From the NCBI GenBank assembly GCA_014800685.1, contig JAAVFQ010000020.1:32178-96177 (forward strand): a DNA stretch of 64,000 nt. Direction: 5' to 3'. Below the pieces are notes generated by a model. That model had not been told where the DNA came from, did no database searches, and worked only from the letters and a program-made list of their open reading frames with translations. Of the stretch, positions 56,624 through 64,000 are shown piece after piece (positions within the stretch are counted from its first letter, which is position 1; each line of letters starts with the position of its first letter). Made by a program: the position numbers and the translations under genes. The stretch is from Bacteroidales bacterium. Lineage in GTDB: Bacteria; Bacteroidota; Bacteroidia; Bacteroidales; Muribaculaceae.

Positions 56624-58624
56624 TTACTGATTTAATTCGATTCCGAAACATCCATCGCTGACTGTGGTCTTCTGTTCCTCTACATCACGATGGAGCGTAA
56701 ATGTCTTTGATATGAAAGCTTCGAGTTTCTTATAGTCGCTGTCGGGGCGAACCTCAGATGTAGTACAAAGTAAGATAGTCTGCTCGGCAAGATTCGGAAA
56801 ATACTCTTCAAATAGCATTTCACGGCTCTCATTATCCAGCACACCCATCACAGTATCAATCATCACCGGAGGGTTATAGTCACCCAGATTACGAAGAACT
56901 TTTAGAAGTACCTGAATAAATATTTGCTTCGAGGCAGCGTTGAGCTGATTGAGGTAAATTTCATTCCCCTTTGTATGGAAAATTTTAATATTGAAATTCT
57001 CCATGCTGTCGCTAAACTCTACTCGACCAATATGACCTTTATAAGACACAAGCAAGCGATTGAGCTGCTGCTGCATCTCACTCTCTATCTGAGCTTTCTT
57101 CTTTTTCAGAAGGCTATCTGCAACCTTCTCAAAGAAGGGTTTGAGTTTGACGAGAGTATCGTATTTAAGATCAGGCTCTTGCTGAATCTGGACATCAAAA
57201 CGATGGATACGGTTTTCGAGCTTCTGAATCTCCTGTTTCAACTGTCCTTCGTTGACCTTTGCCTTTTCGAGTTTTCGTTGACTGTCCTCATACGATGAGA
57301 TAATATACTCATTACCTCCGGCTCTTGTCTGTTCAAGATTATTTTTCTCAGTACGCATTTCCTCTATTGTAGCCAACAGAACCTCAAGATCCTGACGCTG
57401 ACGATATAATGAAACGAACTGGTTGTTGGATGCTCTACTCACAAGTGACTTTAACGCCGTTATCTCGGATGAGTCAAGGTAGTCAAAAGGGTCTTGGCGA
57501 TTAACAGTATTCTGAACCGCCACCATGTGTTTGACTACATTCTCTTCATCGACCTCAGGTGAGCACAAAGACAACTCTTTCAGATATTCAATGATTTTGC
57601 TTGTAACATCACGGAGTGTTTCAAGAGGATATGCCCCGGTACTTGATTGTTGCAACTCATTCTTAATGCGAAGTATATTATTTATCTCAACGGATAAACT
57701 TGAAGCAATTTTGGGTAGGAAAACGTTAATTTCAACATTCTCCATAAATCCTTTAATATCTTCTGCATAGGTTGCCGCACGAGATATTATATCATCTATC
57801 TTGGTTGAAATATCAGTGATACGCTTATTCAGGGTTGCACTTTGCTGTGCGCCCTCCCTCGCTTTCTGGTACTCAGATTCCATCGAGGTTAAATACTTGT
57901 AAAGAGAATCTTGTTCAGCAACACAAGCATTTAGTTCGGCTGTCAATTTATCCTTCTGGCTTACTAACTCATTATATTCGGCAGCCTCCTGTTCTGCCTG
58001 TAATCTAAGTTTGGCCCATTCCTGTTGAAGCTTTTCGGCGGCACGTTTCAGCTGGAGATATTTTTTGAAGCCGAGTACATTCTCAAAATTATCTTTGATA
58101 GTTTGAGCGAACACATTCTTTTTCAGGAGTTCGCTCGACTGCATGGCATCAAATAAGAAATATTGGCTTAACTCCTGCGGAAGATTAGCCTTTATAATCT
58201 TGTTGACCTCTTGCTCATTTTTAATGCGCTCCTTGGGAGCGGTCATTGTGCCATACACAAACATATTACCGTTCATGTTAAGGCTGACACTTTCGAGCGG
58301 TTTCCCGGCAGGATTAAGAACGTAAGTACGTTTGAGGATATATTTCTGCTCCTGACCCAACACCTTACCGCTGAATGTTATCTGCAAAGATATTTCAGGC
58401 TTAACCTGCCCGACAGCACCCTGGTTTACGAGTTCCATGAAATGGTCACGGTTCTCGATTTTGAGACCATAAAGCGCACCGCTTATAGCCTCAAAGAGCG
58501 TCGTCTTACCACCACCATTTGAGCCACCTATAAGGATGATCGGACGTTCCTCGTCAACGGTCAAATCAAGATCGAGGTCAAGGTATGTCTTATAATTGCT
58601 GACTTTGATTCTCTGGATTAGCAT
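56624..58624 (-). CDS. DndD-like SMC/Rad50-type ATPase
   Basis: This 666-aa protein has the split ABC ATPase of SMC/Rad50 proteins. The N-terminal part (IQRIKVSNYKTYLDLDLDL) carries Walker A GGSNGGGKTT (33-42). YFLFDAMQSSELLKK (about 165) resembles the DndD block. A long coiled coil spans about 190-500. The signature is LNAASKQIFIQVLL, and Walker B is PPVMIDTVMGVLD (Asp590). DndD normally functions in phosphorothioate modification with DndC/E/B, none of which is here, so it is a DndD-like ATPase in a type III methylation context. Confidence 0.88.
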   Translation of the reverse strand: MLIQRIKVSNYKTYLDLDLDLTVDEERPIILIGGSNGGGKTTLFEAISGALYGLKIENRDHFMELVNQGAVGQVKPEISLQITFSGKVLGQEQKYILKRTYVLNPAGKPLESVSLNMNGNMFVYGTMTAPKERIKNEQEVNKIIKANLPQELSQYFLFDAMQSSELLKKNVFAQTIKDNFENVLGFKKYLQLKRAAEKLQQEWAKLRLQAEQEAAEYNELVSQKDKLTAELNACVAEQDSLYKYLTSMESEYQKAREGAQQSATLNKRITDISTKIDDIISRAATYAEDIKGFMENVEINVFLPKIASSLSVEINNILRIKNELQQSSTGAYPLETLRDVTSKIIEYLKELSLCSPEVDEENVVKHMVAVQNTVNRQDPFDYLDSSEITALKSLVSRASNNQFVSLYRQRQDLEVLLATIEEMRTEKNNLEQTRAGGNEYIISSYEDSQRKLEKAKVNEGQLKQEIQKLENRIHRFDVQIQQEPDLKYDTLVKLKPFFEKVADSLLKKKKAQIESEMQQQLNRLLVSYKGHIGRVEFSDSMENFNIKIFHTKGNEIYLNQLNAASKQIFIQVLLKVLRNLGDYNPPVMIDTVMGVLDNESREMLFEEYFPNLAEQTILLCTTSEVRPDSDYKKLEAFISKTFTLHRDVEEQKTTVSDGCFGIELNQ

Positions 58625-58636
58625 GTTGAGAGAGTT

Positions 58637-58855
58637 TTACTGTTTGATTTTCTGAATAGCAGCACGGATAATGTCTTCTGTGGTTGCGTCATCTATCTCT
58701 ATTGCATCAACTTTCTTTGCATGATAGGCTTTTAGAATATCTTCACTCAGCCATTCAAAATCAATGCCCTCAGCATCGCAGATAGCCTCTATCATGTAGA
58801 GGTCATCCTTACGGATTCCGTAATGCACGAATTTCTGATCTATACCTTTTGCCAT
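58637..58855 (-). CDS. 72-aa small protein of the DNA-modification operon
   Basis: This 72-aa acidic protein has two helical parts (KDDLYMIEAICDAEGIDFEW and DATTEDIIRAAIQKIKQ). The tight spacing (3 nt after Res, 12 nt before the SMC gene) and coding-like sequence show it is a real gene. Small proteins of this type are annotated in modification loci; its biochemical role is unknown, perhaps a regulator or adaptor like DndE. Confidence 0.8.
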   Translation of the reverse strand: MAKGIDQKFVHYGIRKDDLYMIEAICDAEGIDFEWLSEDILKAYHAKKVDAIEIDDATTEDIIRAAIQKIKQ

Positions 58856-58858
58856 AGC

Positions 58859-61237
58859 TTACGAGTTTTCCTGTTTGAAATCAAGATGTGCCCAGCCCTC
58901 ATGGTCTGTTGTATTCTCTATTTTATATCGCGACCATACCCAGTTCATGCCATCTTTTACGATTACGCCTCCAACGAGATTTGCACCTTTGGCATTTTCT
59001 TCAACGATATAGTCGTTGAGAGCATTATGCTTCAGGTGTGTAGTCAGGGGTTCACTTCCAGCTGTTTTCGTGTCAAAAAGCATAATCTTACCATTCTTCA
59101 AGCGGATAACAAAATCAACATAGAACGGTGCCTTGTTTCCGACCTCATTGGTATATTCTACAGCATAGTGCTGACGACCTTTGTCTCCATTCTTATACCA
59201 CCAGTCGATGTATTCGCTATTCTCTTCAAGGAAGTTAGCAAATGCTTTTTCAGGTGTCGATGCAGAGTTGAGTTCGTAGAATGGCTGGAGAGCATGATTG
59301 TCGGCAAGTTGAAGACGATGTGTCTCATCTTCATAGAGTCTTTCCTCCGGCACGCTCCACTGAAATTCTTTCATTGCACGCGCTGATGCCTTCTGTTTCT
59401 TAACTTCACGCATCTTTATATACCGGTCTAATGCTATGCGGAGCAATCGGTCAAACTTCGGACGGTTGTCGTGATACAGGAATACCTTCTTCGCATCCGT
59501 ATCAAAGATACCGAAGAAGTCAGCTATTGTTTCGAGCAAATAGCCGGCAAGTTTGTCTGCCGGATTATTCTTACTCTCAAAAGAAGACACATATTTGGAA
59601 ATTTCGCTTATAAATACGCGGTCAATCTCCGCCGCTGTTCTCGCAAATTTCACACTTTGATTATCAACATCAATAGTTTGAATCTCATTTTGAAAATGAA
59701 TATCCTTCGGAATAGGGATGTTTACATTCGGAACATCAAGACGCAGAGTATTTGCTACTCGACGACGATTTTCATTTATTTGCTCATCGTCTGTGTCGGG
59801 CAATGATTTAGGAGCATAATCTTCACCTCGCATGGCTGCAAGTTCAGCGAGACTAAACAATCCGCCTGAGGCTTGCTCTATATTCCAGAACTTTTCACTT
59901 TCAGCGTATAAAATTCTACGAAAGTCCGGACCGAAGTAGTTTCGGGTATCATTAGGGCGATCAGCATATACTGATTTCAACTCTACATTATTCAGTTCAG
60001 GACGGCGAACTGCTACCAGAGCATATTTCTTAATATAATCAGCATCGGTAGTGACTATATTTATCTTTTCTTTGGCGATGTCAGTATATACATATCCAAT
60101 GTTCAGACGGTCATCTGTATAGTGATGTTGTTCAGGCATACGGAGAATACGTCCGACGGTCTGTATGGTGAACTGGTCGCTCGACAATTTACGGAAAATA
60201 AGAAGTACGGTAGCGCGGGGACAGTCCCATCCAAGAGCAATCGCTTCCTTGAATAGAAGAACTTGTACCATATTGTCGGGATTTTCAAGACCTTCAAGGT
60301 TTTTCTTCTCACCTGAAAGCCATATTGCAAGTCGTCCGTTATCGACAGTTATATCTCGCATTGTATCGAGATATTGCTTAACGAAATTAGCAATATCGTT
60401 ATCCTCTGCTGTCATGGTTTCCTTTTGATCGTTCGGAAGTTGGATGAGCAACAATGGATTGATATTTACTCCGAGTTTTCTGTATGCCTCCGCAAGTTGA
60501 TCTCGCTTATCAAGCGCGAGCTTCATCAGGTGGTTGTTGAGAGTCGTCTCATCGGAGATACCACTTTCAAGTTCAGGATTGAGAACCACCTCGCGTTTGA
60601 TCATTTCAGCATTGATAACCTTGTCGCGTCCGATACGTACCTTTTCATCAAAGCGTACTGTCTTGGGTGTAGCGGAAATTCTGATTTCAACCGCAGGATT
60701 GATTTTATCAAGTACTGCACCGGATTTATCCGCTGTCTTTGACCAAAACATATGTTCTTCGTCAATTATAGCAACTATCGGCAATCCGTTTTGTTCCTGT
60801 GTTTTACGACAAATTTCATACAGCGAAGTGCTTGATTCACTATCACGCACAATGAGGTTCTTATCTTTATTGACGCTTTCCCAATTAACAAAGAGTATTT
60901 CTCCTGGCTGAATGCCCTCATTCTGTTCAAGGTCATCAAACATCACAGGACGCAGTTCTCTACCGTCGGCAAACACACCCTTCAGTTTCATATAACTCTG
61001 TAGATGAAGTTTACGGGGTGCGAACCAAATAAAGGCAACCTCTTCATAACGGTTAGTGCCGTCGGCTTTCAGGGTATCGACTATACTGGCGAGGGTCTGA
61101 CACACCATAACGGTCTTGCCGGAGCCGGTAGGAGCCTCAAAGATTACCTTTCGGCGCGAGCCACCCTCATTGAGTAATCCAACGACCTTCTGAGTAAGGT
61201 CTTTTACCGCATCTTGTTGGTAGGCAAAATCTTTCAT
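58859..61237 (-). CDS. res: Type III restriction enzyme Res subunit: SF2 helicase with PD-(D/E)xK nuclease
   Basis: This 792-aa protein starts with an SF2 helicase: Walker A APTGSGKT (about 35-42), DEEH box at about 159-162, SATPKT, and QTVGRILRMPEQHHY (motif VI with Arg finger). The C-terminal nuclease is visible as YVDFVIRLKNGKIMLFDTK (Asp708 and Asp722-x-Lys724), a PD-DxK active site. It would cleave unmodified DNA with Mod. It overlaps mod by 2-4 nt and has an SD-like GGAGG inside mod. It is shorter than EcoP15I Res. Confidence 0.92.
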   Translation of the reverse strand: MKDFAYQQDAVKDLTQKVVGLLNEGGSRRKVIFEAPTGSGKTVMVCQTLASIVDTLKADGTNRYEEVAFIWFAPRKLHLQSYMKLKGVFADGRELRPVMFDDLEQNEGIQPGEILFVNWESVNKDKNLIVRDSESSTSLYEICRKTQEQNGLPIVAIIDEEHMFWSKTADKSGAVLDKINPAVEIRISATPKTVRFDEKVRIGRDKVINAEMIKREVVLNPELESGISDETTLNNHLMKLALDKRDQLAEAYRKLGVNINPLLLIQLPNDQKETMTAEDNDIANFVKQYLDTMRDITVDNGRLAIWLSGEKKNLEGLENPDNMVQVLLFKEAIALGWDCPRATVLLIFRKLSSDQFTIQTVGRILRMPEQHHYTDDRLNIGYVYTDIAKEKINIVTTDADYIKKYALVAVRRPELNNVELKSVYADRPNDTRNYFGPDFRRILYAESEKFWNIEQASGGLFSLAELAAMRGEDYAPKSLPDTDDEQINENRRRVANTLRLDVPNVNIPIPKDIHFQNEIQTIDVDNQSVKFARTAAEIDRVFISEISKYVSSFESKNNPADKLAGYLLETIADFFGIFDTDAKKVFLYHDNRPKFDRLLRIALDRYIKMREVKKQKASARAMKEFQWSVPEERLYEDETHRLQLADNHALQPFYELNSASTPEKAFANFLEENSEYIDWWYKNGDKGRQHYAVEYTNEVGNKAPFYVDFVIRLKNGKIMLFDTKTAGSEPLTTHLKHNALNDYIVEENAKGANLVGGVIVKDGMNWVWSRYKIENTTDHEGWAHLDFKQENS

Positions 61238-63009
61238 TCTTTACCTCCTTCCTCTTCAAAATCAAACAAACTATCTGTTGTAACCGTATCGTTAGTTGAG
61301 TTCTCCAGGTTCAACATAGTATCCTTTGGTTTGGGAAGGACACGTTTGTACGCATTATAAATGGCGGCAGGAAGTGCGGTAAGGCGCACTTTGTCGCTGA
61401 CACTCTCAAATTCAGAGTTCCACGCATCATTACCGGGTGAGAAAACATACACTATTATCGGATCTACAATATCCATATTTCCGAGAGCGTCAACTATATC
61501 GTATATTGCTTCCTCATTGTAAACGATAAGCATCTGCTTTTTGCCGTCGGAAAAATAGCGGAAGCCATTTTCAAGCGTCTGCATATCACCGAACATATCA
61601 TACTCTGTATAAAGATCCTCTTTGATACAAAGCATATCCGATGACAACAACATCAACCTACGCATATTCTGAGGAGTACGCCTACGACCAACGAAATCTG
61701 TGCGGTAGTAGCGAAGATTATTGGCGTACAAACCCTCAACATACTCACCGTTAGGCTTAGTGTATCCGTTGATTACACGCTTATTGCGTTCATAGGTTAC
61801 ATTTTCGCAGATACCGTTCTCGTTGTTGGTACAGAGTATGCACTGACGCTTACCGCCGTCCTCTGCGTTTAGCTGCATGACTGCATGAAGGGTTGTACCC
61901 GAGCCGGCGAAAAAGTCAAGGATAGTAGAATTGGAAGCACCAGCTATTTGCCACATTCGTTGTAGCAACGCTGTTGGCTTCGGGAAATCAAATAATTTTT
62001 CTCCTAAAATTGATTTTATTATACTAGATGCCTCTTGAGAGTTGCTTAAATCTGCAAAAAATGATGATTGAATAGACCATACTGGCTCAGACTGAAATTT
62101 CTTTAATCGTGGCACACCACGACCATTATCTGAGAAATAAATACGCCCATCTGCTAATAATGATTCATACTCATCTTTTGTTATCGACCAATCTCTATCA
62201 AAAGAGATACCAGCAGGATTAGTTATAACAAACGATTTAAAACCACCAGTGCTGCCCTCTGCACCTCTACTGATATTAGCAGACATCCAAGGACCTCTTG
62301 GATCATTATCAGGATTCGTCCATTTTTTATCGGCATACTTTAGAGAAGAATATTTTTGCAACCGTTTTTCAGATTTGTAACATGCAATAATGTACTCATG
62401 CTCTTTTCTTACAGTATTTTTTGCCGTTTTAGGCATTGTTCCTTTTACTCGAACATCCCAAATATACGTTTCTACATGTTCTTGACCGAAAATTTCATCA
62501 CATAGTAGTTTCAGATTTGCCTGCTCATTATCATCAATTGAAATGAAGATAACACCTCGCTCTGACAGAAGTTTCTTAGCAATGCGGAGACGACGCGACA
62601 TGAAAGATAGCCACTTTGAATGACGGTAGCTATCCTCTGAGTCTACGAAAGAATCATTATAGACGAAGTCTTTGTTGCCGGTGTTGTAAGGCGGATCGAT
62701 ATAGATAACATCAATTTTTCCCTCATGCGTATATGCAAGAGTGGTGAGTGCTTCAAGGTTGTCACCTTCAATGAGGATATGATTAGGAGAAACGGCATTA
62801 TCCGAGATAATGGCTCTACTCTTGACTTCTTTGAGGACTGGAAGCTCTGAACGCAGACGGTCTTCCACATCTTCGGGCTTATCCTCCCACATAAGGCCGT
62901 AGGTTTTGGATTCGCGTAGAAGTCCAAGAAGAGCCGAGCGTTCATCGTGAGTCAATCCCTCAATGGTCTTGATACGGTCAATTAGCTTATGTCGGTCAGT
63001 CGCTTTCAT
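61234..63009 (-). CDS. mod: Type III N6-adenine DNA methyltransferase Mod
   Basis: This 591-aa beta-class amino-methyltransferase has motif IV DPPYNTGN (105-112) before motif I DFFAGSGTTLHA (365-376). The target-recognition part lies between them (about 190-340). It recognises an unknown asymmetric site and methylates adenine. A type III Mod also guides cleavage by Res. The region upstream carries two hairpins, and the start ATG at 63009 (MKATDRHKL) has no clear Shine-Dalgarno site. It heads the six-gene operon. Confidence 0.93.
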   Translation of the reverse strand: MKATDRHKLIDRIKTIEGLTHDERSALLGLLRESKTYGLMWEDKPEDVEDRLRSELPVLKEVKSRAIISDNAVSPNHILIEGDNLEALTTLAYTHEGKIDVIYIDPPYNTGNKDFVYNDSFVDSEDSYRHSKWLSFMSRRLRIAKKLLSERGVIFISIDDNEQANLKLLCDEIFGQEHVETYIWDVRVKGTMPKTAKNTVRKEHEYIIACYKSEKRLQKYSSLKYADKKWTNPDNDPRGPWMSANISRGAEGSTGGFKSFVITNPAGISFDRDWSITKDEYESLLADGRIYFSDNGRGVPRLKKFQSEPVWSIQSSFFADLSNSQEASSIIKSILGEKLFDFPKPTALLQRMWQIAGASNSTILDFFAGSGTTLHAVMQLNAEDGGKRQCILCTNNENGICENVTYERNKRVINGYTKPNGEYVEGLYANNLRYYRTDFVGRRRTPQNMRRLMLLSSDMLCIKEDLYTEYDMFGDMQTLENGFRYFSDGKKQMLIVYNEEAIYDIVDALGNMDIVDPIIVYVFSPGNDAWNSEFESVSDKVRLTALPAAIYNAYKRVLPKPKDTMLNLENSTNDTVTTDSLFDFEEEGGKE

Positions 63010-63072
63010 GATGGGTGCGACGTTAAAATGCCGCCTATTGGTTTTGTCGCCAACACCCCACTGCGACCGGGT

Positions 63073-63169
63073 AAAACAAAAAAGCGTGGGTATCTGTACC
63101 GTTGCTGTCTGCTGGACATGGTATCGCCAAACACCTTAGCAGTCAGACAAACAACGCAGATACTCACGC
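63073..63169 (-). terminator. Long hairpin with U-tract in the mod leader (possible attenuator)
   Basis: On the minus strand GCGTGAGTATCTGCG ... CAGATACCCACGC (63169-63084) forms a long imperfect stem, followed by TTTTTTGTTTT. It lies about 65-75 nt before the mod ATG, so it would stop transcription before the operon unless bypassed. Confidence 0.65.
63105..63149 (-). repeat. Hairpin motif copy 1 (minus orientation)
   Basis: The minus-strand core reads TGACTGCT ... TTTGGCGAT ... GTCCAGCA, inside the larger leader hairpin. It shares the core with the plus-strand copy at 63265-63309, and its closing stem TGT(CTG) / (CAG)ACA differs from the other copy's in a pairing-preserving way. Confidence 0.6.
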
Positions 63170-63264
63170 CGATATGTTAATACCCCAAACCCACTCCATG
63201 CCGGTTAAGGCATAGAATGAGCCCGGATAGGTAAATACATACCCGTGAGCGTCCACCTTGCTAT

Positions 63265-63309
63265 ATTCTTGACTGCTGATAAATTTGGCGATTTTAGTCC
63301 AGCAAGAAT
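63265..63309 (+). repeat. Hairpin motif copy 2 (plus orientation)
   Basis: The plus strand reads ATTCTTG-ACTGCT ... TTTGGCGAT ... GTCCAG-CAAGAAT, with the same core as copy 1. The closing pairs ATTCTTG / CAAGAAT replace those of copy 1. Confidence 0.6.
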
Positions 63310-63387
63310 AAAGCGCGAGTAAACGCCTTTTATTATACCTCCCGCCTCGCTTCCTCTCTTGGAAGACGCACGGCGTGAGTCTATATG

Positions 63388-63395
63388 CAAAATTA
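63388..63395 (-). promoter_or_regulatory. Candidate -7 box for the mod operon
   Basis: TAATTTTG on the minus strand is an exact -7 match; no TTTG is seen 19-21 nt upstream. It would give a leader of about 370 nt containing both hairpins. Confidence 0.4.
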
Positions 63396-63659
63396 ATAAA
63401 AATTTTTAATATGATAACTAGGTAACGACTTAAAAATGTGGCCGCTTAGATACATAAAGACGAAACATAACATATAAATATCATAAACACTTCAGCTAAC
63501 ATGAGGATGTTAATATGTAATAACGACCTCGTAATATTACTGTATTTCATTCTGTGACTTTAAATCGGTCATTATTCAGATGAAGTTCTCGTAAAACTGC
63601 AAAGTGACGAAAAATTCGTGAGATTCTTGGTAAGAATCGAAACAATTTCGCGTAATGAG

Positions 63660-63870
63660 AAAGAGAACCTAAACTGGTCACAAATCTCTCATAATTCCAC
63701 CAAATCTCACATCTCTATCAAATTACACAAATCTCTTATCTTTCCCTCAACTCACAATATTCCCACTATTCACATATCTCCCACAACTCCTACAACTCTC
63801 ATATCTCCAATCAAACCCACAACTCCCATAACTCACATAGCTCGCATAATTCCCATCAGTCCCATAAGTC
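63660..63870. repeat. Degenerate 9-nt, strand-asymmetric repeat
   Basis: On the minus strand units such as GAGTTATGG, GAGTTGTGG and GAATTATGC repeat imperfectly with roughly 9-nt phasing. The plus strand is nearly free of G. It lies between the rRNA operon and the defence island. Confidence 0.6.
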
Positions 63871-63884
63871 TTAGATAAAGAGAA

Positions 63885-63914
63885 AGGGACCGGCAGATTG
63901 CTCTGTCGGTCCCT
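63885..63914 (-). terminator. rRNA operon terminator
   Basis: AGGGACCGGCAGA / TGTCGGTCCCT with a 6-nt loop lies directly after the 5S gene. On the minus strand it is followed by TTCTCTTT. Confidence 0.8.
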
Positions 63915-63916
63915 GA

Positions 63917-64000
<84 letters not shown>

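Larger units (their letters stand above)
63010..63916. other. 0.9-kb gene-free region: mod leader, hairpins and degenerate repeats
   Basis: No coding gene is supported. From left to right: the leader proximal to mod with a GC-rich hairpin ending in a U-tract, a second related hairpin in opposite orientation, a candidate -7 box, an AT-rich spacer, a degenerate 9-nt repeat, and the rRNA terminator. Confidence 0.7.

Noticed and set aside
54550..63009. Classification as Dnd, BREX or DISARM
   Set aside because: No DndA/B/C/E, PglZ/BrxL or DrmA-C counterparts are present; only a DndD-like ATPase and a type III Mod/Res pair.
63640..63870. CRISPR-like array next to the rRNA operon
   Set aside because: Units are about 9 nt, degenerate and without spacers; no cas genes are in the window.
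63618..63878. 86-aa plus-strand frame (Ile/Ser/Pro/Thr-rich)
   Set aside because: It is a translation of the degenerate 9-nt repeat with no signal peptide or conserved feature.

Overview
The window looks like a chromosomal segment of a gut-type Bacteroidota, order Bacteroidales, perhaps Muribaculaceae. The reasons are type IX secretion C-terminal tails on very large exported proteins, Omp28-family proteins, DUF4271 and DUF2723 families, Bacteroidota-type promoters (TTTG, about 19-20 nt, TAnnTTTG), weak Shine-Dalgarno sites, and a fairly GC-rich core compared with Bacteroides. The family-level placement is inference only.

Layout. 1-5.1 kb is a minus-strand export operon (TolC, HlyD, two ABC-2 permeases, no ATPase visible). 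5.2-9.7 kb holds two second-messenger enzymes: a PgpH-type c-di-AMP phosphodiesterase and a Rel-type (p)ppGpp synthetase/hydrolase. 9.9-20 kb holds two giant divergent paralogous T9SS cargo proteins sharing one 0.5 kb intergenic region. 20.1-24.3 kb holds a small membrane protein, an Lrp regulator and a three-gene operon (steroid 5-alpha-reductase, Old Yellow Enzyme reductase, short-chain dehydrogenase). That is the composition of the 5AR/5BR/3-beta-HSDH steroid and bile-acid clusters reported in gut Bacteroidota. A dicarboxylate/amino-acid symporter follows.

26.3-41.5 kb is a long plus-strand run: two DUF2723/TMEM260-like GT-C membrane proteins bracketing a polysaccharide deacetylase, NAD-dependent epimerase, DUF4271 protein, uroporphyrinogen-III synthase, a receiver-PPDK fusion and a coiled-coil protein. 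It ends with shikimate kinase and a strong terminator. 41.6-49.7 kb is minus-strand housekeeping: ribH, a TPR protein, SIS isomerase, thioesterase, DUF721, recF, upp, secG, lptE and a sigma-54 activator. 49.8-54.3 kb has two Omp28 paralogs around a ComF-type phosphoribosyltransferase.

54.5-63.0 kb is an AT-richer, tightly packed six-gene minus-strand island: type III Mod methyltransferase, Res helicase-nuclease, a 72-aa protein, a DndD-like SMC ATPase, a HerA-like ATPase and a last gene that appears frameshifted. This is the best candidate for an unusual defence system. Its roughly 0.9 kb upstream region carries two related hairpins in opposite orientation, one ending in a terminator-like U-tract just before mod. 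The window ends inside an rRNA operon (5S on the minus strand), with its terminator and a degenerate 9-nt purine/pyrimidine-biased repeat beside it.
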